In this document: positions 5,441-9,680 of the stretch, piece by piece
How the letters are laid out: each line of letters starts with the position of its first letter
How positions within the stretch are numbered: position 1 is the stretch's first letter
Origin: Candidatus Wolfebacteria bacterium
GTDB taxonomy: Bacteria; Patescibacteriota; Minisyncoccia; UBA6257; UBA9933
Length of the DNA stretch: 9,680 nucleotides
NCBI GenBank assembly: GCA_027336345.1
Contig: DAHWFZ010000055.1
Location: forward strand, 1-9,680
Direction of reading: 5' to 3'
Translations under genes and position numbers: made by a program
The notes under the pieces: generated by a model
What the model was told of the DNA's origin: nothing
Databases searched by the model: none
What the model saw: the letters and a program-made list of their open reading frames with translations, nothing else

Positions 5441-6472
5441 CTATTTTCCTGAAAGTTTTTTATACACTTCCAAAGTTTTTTGGCCCAAAGCCTCCATACT
5501 CCTTTCTTGAGCCAAAACTTTCGCATTCTCACCCAGTTTTTTTCTTAAATCGTCATTTTCAATCAATTCTTTAAGTTTAATTTCAAATTCCTCATCCGTT
5601 TTTGCCATCAAGCAATTTTGCCCGTCAATCATCCATCCCTTATATGTGGGAATATCTCTTAACAGCATCGGCAATCCCAATGACGCCGCTTCCAACACTA
5701 CCATACCCTCATTGCCTTCTCTTTCGGGAAACATAAAAATATCCAACGCGTCAAAAGCCGCCACAATGTCATCAACGTAGCCGGTAAAATTAAGGTTTAC
5801 GGGAAGCTTTTTAGGAAGAGCTTCAACCATCGCCGAGCTGTAAATCTTGCCAAACCAGACAAAACTGATTTTTGGAAATTTTTTCGCGAGAGACAAATAA
5901 ACGTGAGTTCCTTTCCTTGGTATTACCAGCCCCACATTACCCGCAACCACTCCGGACAATCCGTATTTTTCACGCACCTCTTGCCTCTTTTTTTCATTAT
6001 GGGAAAACTTTTTCACATCAACGCCATTAGACATTACGATAACTTTGGAAGTATTAATCCCGTAACCTCGCAAAAGATTTTTTGTATGCTCGCTTGGAGC
6101 GAAAATAATATCGGCTTGATTATACGCATAAGCCAAATACTTTTTGGCAATAACCGAAAGGAATCCGCTGAACCGGAATACGCCTTTTATATCCTCCGCG
6201 CTGACATGCGACCAGACAATAACTTTTTTCCCTTTTCTTTTAGCCTTTTTCATAAGCCACAAGGATTTCAACCATGGAGTATTGATTTGCAAAATATCGC
6301 AGGAATCATCCCATTTCTCCGTAAATTCAACTCCCAAAGTTTTTAAAATTGTCCTTTGATTTTTATAGGACGACAACAATCCCGTGCCGATATTTTTAAA
6401 CAAAATTCCGCCCATAAAATGATAGAATTCCAGATAAAGGCAAACTTTTATTTTCTTGTTTGTTTCTGCCAT
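5441..6472 (-). CDS. GT4 glycosyltransferase, likely second-sugar (diglycosyl-diacylglycerol) type
   Basis: GT-B fold retaining glycosyltransferase, 343 residues. The N-terminal acceptor domain has the HVSAEDIKGVFRFS segment (89-102) and ADIIFAPSEHTKNLLRGYG (120-138). The donor domain starts near GNVGLVIPRKGTHVYL (178-193), followed by ISFVWFGK (202-209), GYVDDIVAAFDALDIFMFP (231-249), and the GT4 acidic motif region EREGNEGMVVLEA (250-262). These features resemble enzymes that add a second sugar to alpha-monoglucosyl-diacylglycerol in Gram-positive bacteria and mollicutes. In the usual E-x7-E spacing the first Glu position (253) is Gly, flanked by E252 and E255. The ATG lies 3 bases after the stop of the preceding transferase, so they are translationally coupled. 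It is the last gene before the bidirectional terminator. GT4 is firm; acceptor is inferred. Confidence 0.8.
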   Translation of the reverse strand: MAETNKKIKVCLYLEFYHFMGGILFKNIGTGLLSSYKNQRTILKTLGVEFTEKWDDSCDILQINTPWLKSLWLMKKAKRKGKKVIVWSHVSAEDIKGVFRFSGFLSVIAKKYLAYAYNQADIIFAPSEHTKNLLRGYGINTSKVIVMSNGVDVKKFSHNEKKRQEVREKYGLSGVVAGNVGLVIPRKGTHVYLSLAKKFPKISFVWFGKIYSSAMVEALPKKLPVNLNFTGYVDDIVAAFDALDIFMFPEREGNEGMVVLEAASLGLPMLLRDIPTYKGWMIDGQNCLMAKTDEEFEIKLKELIENDDLRKKLGENAKVLAQERSMEALGQKTLEVYKKLSGK

Positions 6473-6475
6473 AAA

Positions 6476-7642
6476 TTAAATTTTATTTATTAAAATATTT
6501 TTATATATTTCTTCCAGCGACTTTGTAATATTCTCACCCGAATATTGTTCCGCCGATTTGCGCGAAGCCGCGCCCATATTTTTAATCAACTTGGCATCTG
6601 AAAATATTTTTAATATATTTTCAGACATTTTCTCGGCATTATCCGCCGGAGATAAAAGCCCGCTAACGCCGTCTTTAATCATTTCCTTCAAACCCTTCTC
6701 GGAAACCGCAACAACCGGCAAAGCAGTCGCCATTGCCTCCAAAACCGATAACGGCATATTCTCACTTTTGCTGGCGGTGATAAAAGCATCATTTGCCTGC
6801 AAAGCCTCAGCCAGTTCGCTATCTCTTAAAACTCCCGTAAAAATAACCTTATCCGCTATTTTTAAATCACTGCAAAGTTGCTCCAATTTGGCTTTCTCCG
6901 GACCATCACCGACAAGCATAAGCCTTATTTTCGGATTATTTTTAACAGCCAAAGCAAACGCCATTATTGCCTGATCAATGCTTTTTTCATAACTCAAACG
7001 CCCCATATAAACCAGCGACAATCCCGGAATTCCGAATTTCTTTTTAAGCGAATCTTTTTTGATTTTTGTAACAGGCGCAAATATCTCCGTATCAATAGGA
7101 TTTTGAAAAATTTTTACCGGCTTTCCCAATCCGTTTTCAACCAGCCCGTCCGCCAATGACTGGGTAGGGCTTAAAACCAAATCGCAAAAATTATAATATC
7201 CGACTGTTAATTTCCATGAAAGTTTCTTGCCCCAATCGTAATCCATTTTAACGTGTTTCAAATAATGATCGTAAAAAGTGTGGTGAGTCCCCACAAGTTT
7301 TGCCCCGGATGATTTCGCGGCAAAAATAGCCGCCCAACCGATGGAAAACGGAGTATGGCTATGGATAATATCGGGATTGAATTTCATCAATTGCACTGAT
7401 GCCGATATTCCCACCGGAAAAGCCGCCCGTTCATTCGGGTAAACAAACGCCGGCATTGACGGATAAAAAACAACTTTAAAATTGCCTGAATTTTTTACTG
7501 TTTCTTTGTTTGATTTAGCGGAAGCGACAAAAACTACCACTTCATGCCCAAGATCGGCAAGAGATTTTGCCGATTGGTACGCGACATTGGCAACTCCGTT
7601 TATTTGAGGGAAAAATGTATCGCTAAATATTGCTATTCTCAT
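6476..7642 (-). CDS. GT4 glycosyltransferase, likely diacylglycerol glucosyltransferase type
   Basis: Retaining GT-B transferase of 388 residues. MRIAIFSDTFFPQINGVANV (1-20) is the family N-terminus with the Gly-rich acceptor loop. HSHTPFSIGWAA (95-106), GTHHTFYDHYLKH (118-130) and PTQSLADGL follow. The donor domain has YMGRLSYEK (212-220; Arg and Lys that bind the nucleotide-sugar phosphates), LVGDGPEK, and a canonical E-x7-E motif SENMPLSVLEAMA (293-305). The 'SDT..PQINGV' and 'GTHHTFYDHY' motifs are typical of enzymes making alpha-monoglucosyl-diacylglycerol, though PimB-like mannosyltransferases look similar. I chose the ATG at 7642. An in-frame ATG at 7669 would add nine basic residues (MRGKTRKTK) before the conserved start, sits 10 bases after the hydrolase stop, and cannot be excluded. 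It is followed 3 bases later by the second transferase. Confidence 0.85.
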   Translation of the reverse strand: MRIAIFSDTFFPQINGVANVAYQSAKSLADLGHEVVVFVASAKSNKETVKNSGNFKVVFYPSMPAFVYPNERAAFPVGISASVQLMKFNPDIIHSHTPFSIGWAAIFAAKSSGAKLVGTHHTFYDHYLKHVKMDYDWGKKLSWKLTVGYYNFCDLVLSPTQSLADGLVENGLGKPVKIFQNPIDTEIFAPVTKIKKDSLKKKFGIPGLSLVYMGRLSYEKSIDQAIMAFALAVKNNPKIRLMLVGDGPEKAKLEQLCSDLKIADKVIFTGVLRDSELAEALQANDAFITASKSENMPLSVLEAMATALPVVAVSEKGLKEMIKDGVSGLLSPADNAEKMSENILKIFSDAKLIKNMGAASRKSAEQYSGENITKSLEEIYKNILINKI

Positions 7643-7679
7643 TTTTGTTTTCCGCGTCTTTCCGCGCATTAATTCCGCG

Positions 7680-8507
7680 TTATTTCGCGGCTTTATTAAG
7701 AAAATCCAAAATTATTTTTGTTGTTTCATCCTGGGAATTAGTCCCGACAAAATGGTCGGGATTGCTTGAAACTATTATTTCCGAACCCGAAATTTCATTT
7801 GCCATTTCTTTCATTTCCTTCCCGGTTATAAAAGCGTCATTTCCCCCGTAAACTATCACGGTCGGAATCTTGATATGCTTAGCCGCGCTCCTGAGATTTA
7901 TTTGGAACTCATTGGCCAGCATCCAAAAATTTACGGATATCGGCATAGTTCTTAAGCCGTCCCACACCGAATCCCAATATCCGACCGCCTTTCCATGCCG
8001 GTAATAATGGTATTTTTTTCTCTTCTGCCATAGCAAAAGATAAGCTAATAAATTTATACACCCGTAAGCAACAGGAGTCAAAAACCTCAAACCCGCGTAT
8101 TCCAGCGGATTCGCGTGATTAACGCTGATTAAAACCAGGCCCTTCGCAAACTCCGGAAATCTGGCCGCGTAATCCAAAGCAATCTGCCCGCCGAACGAAT
8201 ACCCGGCCAAAATAAAATCACTGATTTTTTCTTTTTTCACGATCAAATCCAAATCTTTTGAAAACACCGGCAATTCATAAAGTTCTTTTTTCTTGGTTTT
8301 ATCCGACAAACCATGCCCCCTGATATCCATGGCCATACTGTTATATTTATGCTTATGCAAAATATTCATCGCGTTAATCCACGTAGTATGGTTTGATGAA
8401 AGCCCGTGCAACAGAACCACTGTCGGCCTGCCCGGAAAAGCCGCGTCCAAATAATAAAAAATTTTGCCATTTTCCGTCTGTATCGATTTTTCTTCAAAAT
8501 TATCCAT
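7680..8507 (-). CDS. Alpha/beta-hydrolase fold protein
   Basis: Predicted serine hydrolase of 275 residues, no signal peptide. All catalytic elements are visible: oxyanion-hole LLHGLSSN (32-39), MDIRGHGLSD (60-69), nucleophile elbow GYSFGG (102-107, Ser104), the acid in VYGGNDAF (219-226, Asp224), and the base in NPDHFVG (249-255, His252). The cap region around 150-185 contains a hydrophobic stretch (YGCINLLAYLLLW) followed by a basic/aromatic patch, which might touch membrane. The substrate is unknown; esterase, lipase or lysophospholipase activity would fit the neighbourhood. It starts 8 bases after the DedA stop and ends 37 bases before the chosen start of the first transferase, so it belongs to the same operon. 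Confidence 0.85.
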   Translation of the reverse strand: MDNFEEKSIQTENGKIFYYLDAAFPGRPTVVLLHGLSSNHTTWINAMNILHKHKYNSMAMDIRGHGLSDKTKKKELYELPVFSKDLDLIVKKEKISDFILAGYSFGGQIALDYAARFPEFAKGLVLISVNHANPLEYAGLRFLTPVAYGCINLLAYLLLWQKRKKYHYYRHGKAVGYWDSVWDGLRTMPISVNFWMLANEFQINLRSAAKHIKIPTVIVYGGNDAFITGKEMKEMANEISGSEIIVSSNPDHFVGTNSQDETTKIILDFLNKAAK

Positions 8508-8515
8508 GCTAAAAA

Positions 8516-9109
8516 TTACTCATAGGGCTTGTCGCTTTCTTTTTTATGATAATACGCAAAGAAAGCAAGAATTACTATAATGCCGGCGATGATTGAAAAA
8601 ACGCTGATGAATTGCAAAATTGAATTTATTTTTGTTATGGCTTGCCCGAAATAAAATCCGATCAAAAGCAAGGCCAACGATTTAAGCAAAGTCGCGGTCA
8701 TATTCGCGCTGATGAATTTTATAAACGGCATCCGCACCATCCCCGCGGCAACCAAAAATATCGCCCCGATGCCGTGCGCCATTTTCCCTATAAATAAAGT
8801 CCGGCTGCCGTGTTTCGCAAAATGCTTTTCCACGTGTATGACTCTTGCCGGATTCAAACCGATATATTTCCCCCATCTGCTTAAAAACTTTTCCCTCCCG
8901 AAGCGGCCGATTGCGTAATAAGCGGCATCCCCCGTCAAATCTCCCAAAACAACAGCCGCATAAGTTATATAAAAATTCATATAACCCATAGAGACCGCAA
9001 AACCGACGATAACCGTAATTATCGGCCCCTCAACAATCACAATCGGGAACAAAATCAAATATTTATATTGCAATAACAGCTGCAAAACTTGCGATAAAGA
9101 AAAAATCAT
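8516..9109 (-). CDS. DedA-family membrane protein, divergent core motif
   Basis: Multi-pass inner-membrane protein of 197 residues, usual DedA length. The family is linked to membrane-lipid scrambling/translocation (undecaprenyl-phosphate and phospholipids) and proton-dependent physiology. Seen here: LFPIVIVEGPIITVIVGF with the conserved Glu (27), GDLTGDAAYYAIGRFGREKFL, then KHFAKHGSRTLFIGKMAHGI and VAAGMVRMPF. Two more membrane helices follow and the tail ends in a charged KKESDKPYE. In the canonical family the segment after the 'F..HG' helix reads roughly 'RF.P..R......AG'. Here it is GKMAHGIGAIFLVAAG, with neither the Arg pair nor the Pro. First gene of the minus-strand operon, with a TATAAT box at 9126-9131. 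The nearest alternative label is a general SNARE-associated/VTT domain protein, which is the same superfamily. Confidence 0.85.
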   Translation of the reverse strand: MIFSLSQVLQLLLQYKYLILFPIVIVEGPIITVIVGFAVSMGYMNFYITYAAVVLGDLTGDAAYYAIGRFGREKFLSRWGKYIGLNPARVIHVEKHFAKHGSRTLFIGKMAHGIGAIFLVAAGMVRMPFIKFISANMTATLLKSLALLLIGFYFGQAITKINSILQFISVFSIIAGIIVILAFFAYYHKKESDKPYE

Positions 9110-9125
9110 ATTATTTTTCGTTAAA

Positions 9126-9131
9126 ATTATA
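9126..9131 (-). promoter_or_regulatory. -10 box of the dedA operon
   Basis: A consensus TATAAT on the minus strand, 16 bases before the DedA ATG (9109), gives an expected leader of about 10 bases without a Shine-Dalgarno sequence. The -35 region is poor (TTCTAT at a 17-base spacing). It lies directly downstream of the cupin terminator, so the operon is probably transcribed independently of the cupin gene. Confidence 0.5.
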
Positions 9132-9152
9132 CTCTATCAGCGATAAAAATAG

Positions 9153-9180
9153 AAAAAGCCGGACAGATACAACCCGGTTT
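9153..9180 (-). terminator. Intrinsic terminator of the cupin gene
   Basis: Reading the minus strand from 9180: AAACCGG, a loop of about 11 bases, CCGGCTT with one mismatch in the stem, then a T-run (plus-strand A at 9153-9157). It starts 15 bases after the cupin stop. The stem is short, so this is a moderate-strength call. Confidence 0.55.
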
Positions 9181-9194
9181 ACAACTATACTTAT

Positions 9195-9539
9195 TTATCG
9201 GTTCCTTCCGTAAATATCGTCAATCCTTATCTCGTCATTTTCGTCAAAATTTCCAAATGATATTTCAAGAACCTTAACATCTTTATCATTGGCTTGTATT
9301 CTGTGTTTTGTTTTCTTGGGAATAAAAAATTCATCGCCCTCTTTGCCGATTTTTTCCTCATCTCCGACAGTTAGCGTCGGATTGCCGCTGATAACTTTCC
9401 AGAATTCATCCCTGTTATTATGGTACTGCAAACTGAATTTCTCTCCTGATTTTACATCAAGAATTTTAACAGTGCTAAGTTCGTTATTGGTAAATTGTTC
9501 AAATGACCCCCATGGCCTTTGTTCTCCTTTGATATCCAT
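9195..9539 (-). CDS. Stand-alone cupin, mannose-6-phosphate isomerase type II family
   Basis: A 114-residue single-domain cupin matching the C-terminal isomerase domain of ManC/AlgA-type bifunctional enzymes. RPWGSFE (8-14) opens the domain, SLQYHNNRDEFW (36-47) carries the first cupin motif, GDEFFIPKKTKHRIQ (68-82) the second, and the family ending DEIRIDDIYGR (102-112) is present. Probable metal and substrate residues are H40, E45 and H79. The usual His-rich first motif (Q.HHHR.E.W) is reduced to one His followed by two Asn. Family role: mannose-6-phosphate/fructose-6-phosphate interconversion feeding GDP-mannose; several stand-alone homologues are of unknown activity. It has its own promoter and terminator. 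Confidence 0.85.
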   Translation of the reverse strand: MDIKGEQRPWGSFEQFTNNELSTVKILDVKSGEKFSLQYHNNRDEFWKVISGNPTLTVGDEEKIGKEGDEFFIPKKTKHRIQANDKDVKVLEISFGNFDENDEIRIDDIYGRNR

Positions 9540-9548
9540 ATAAAATCA

Positions 9549-9557
9549 ATTATACCA
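9549..9557 (-). promoter_or_regulatory. Extended -10 promoter of the cupin gene
   Basis: The minus strand reads TGGTATAAT, a consensus -10 with the TGn extension, ending 9 bases before the ATG at 9539, so the leader would be only about 3 bases. No convincing -35 is needed or seen. Confidence 0.6.
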
Positions 9558-9601
9558 AATTACCGGTTTTAAAAATAACCAATATAAAACACCCGATATA
9601 A

Positions 9602-9680
9602 TCTGACCCCCATTTCGTAGACACGAAATAGAAATCCCCGGTCAGACGGCAATGAGAGAAAGAAGATGATCTCTGTACTG
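9602..9680. mobile_element. Possible insertion-sequence end (partial) or structured intergenic element
   Basis: The composition shifts here from AT-rich spacer to mixed sequence. There are nested inverted repeats: TCTGACC (9602-9608) with GGTCAGA (9640-9646), enclosing ATTTCG (9612-9617) with CGAAAT (9624-9629). The segment TGACCCCCATTTCGTAGACA (9604-9623) resembles terminal repeats of IS3-family elements as I remember them. A purine-rich stretch (AGAGAAAGAAG) then precedes an ATG at 9666 whose frame (MISVL) is open to the window edge; an ATG at 9652 gives only MRERR before a stop. No transposase is visible. Alternatives are a structured RNA or a terminator of a gene to the right. Confidence 0.3.

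Noticed and set aside
5903..6346. 147-codon plus-strand ORF inside the second glycosyltransferase
   Set aside because: Opposite strand to a gene with clear GT4 motifs; no start context and no family resemblance.

Overview
The window looks like part of a small, fairly AT-rich genome from a Patescibacteria / Candidate Phyla Radiation type bacterium, most like Parcubacteria. This is an inference. It rests on the mix of short, stripped-down housekeeping genes (trigger factor without its PPIase domain, pyruvate kinase without its C-terminal domain), compact gene packing, no clear Shine-Dalgarno sequence before any gene, and TATAAT-type -10 boxes placed so close to start codons that several mRNAs should be leaderless. 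I could not run a taxonomic search.

Layout, left to right. Positions 1-1057 (minus) hold trigger factor (tig), cut by the window edge. A 240-base divergent spacer follows, with a GC-rich hairpin/short ORF and the nadK promoter. nadK (NAD kinase) runs on plus at 1298-2155. A family-18 glycoside hydrolase runs on minus at 2161-3195. Its signal peptide and first beta strand lie upstream in the same frame (3196-3327) but are interrupted by one TAA codon at the signal-peptide/mature junction. A 171-base divergent spacer with palindromes leads to pyk (plus, 3499-4515). The next spacer carries an AT-rich hairpin and a dispersed palindromic repeat of the 'GTCATCCTGAG...CTCAGCATGAC' kind. A sphingomyelin-synthase-like PAP2 membrane enzyme follows on plus (4737-5381) and ends in a 17-bp bidirectional terminator.

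The right half is a minus-strand operon, read from 9109 down to 5441: DedA-family membrane protein, alpha/beta hydrolase, then two GT4 glycosyltransferases only 3 bases apart. The first transferase resembles diacylglycerol glucosyltransferases and the second resembles the enzymes that add a second sugar. Together with the facing PAP2 enzyme this suggests a membrane-lipid/glycolipid locus: PAP2 chemistry on a lipid head group, DedA for lipid transport, two transferases building a mono- then diglycosyl lipid. Upstream is a separately promoted and terminated stand-alone mannose-6-phosphate-isomerase-type cupin (9195-9539). The last about 80 bases differ from the preceding spacer, carry nested inverted repeats, and may be the end of an insertion sequence.

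No stretch without a gene exceeds 300 bases. I saw no tRNA, rRNA or CRISPR array. The best candidates for something unusual are the single in-frame stop in the secreted hydrolase, the sphingomyelin-synthase-like enzyme facing a glycolipid operon, and the domain-trimmed housekeeping proteins.
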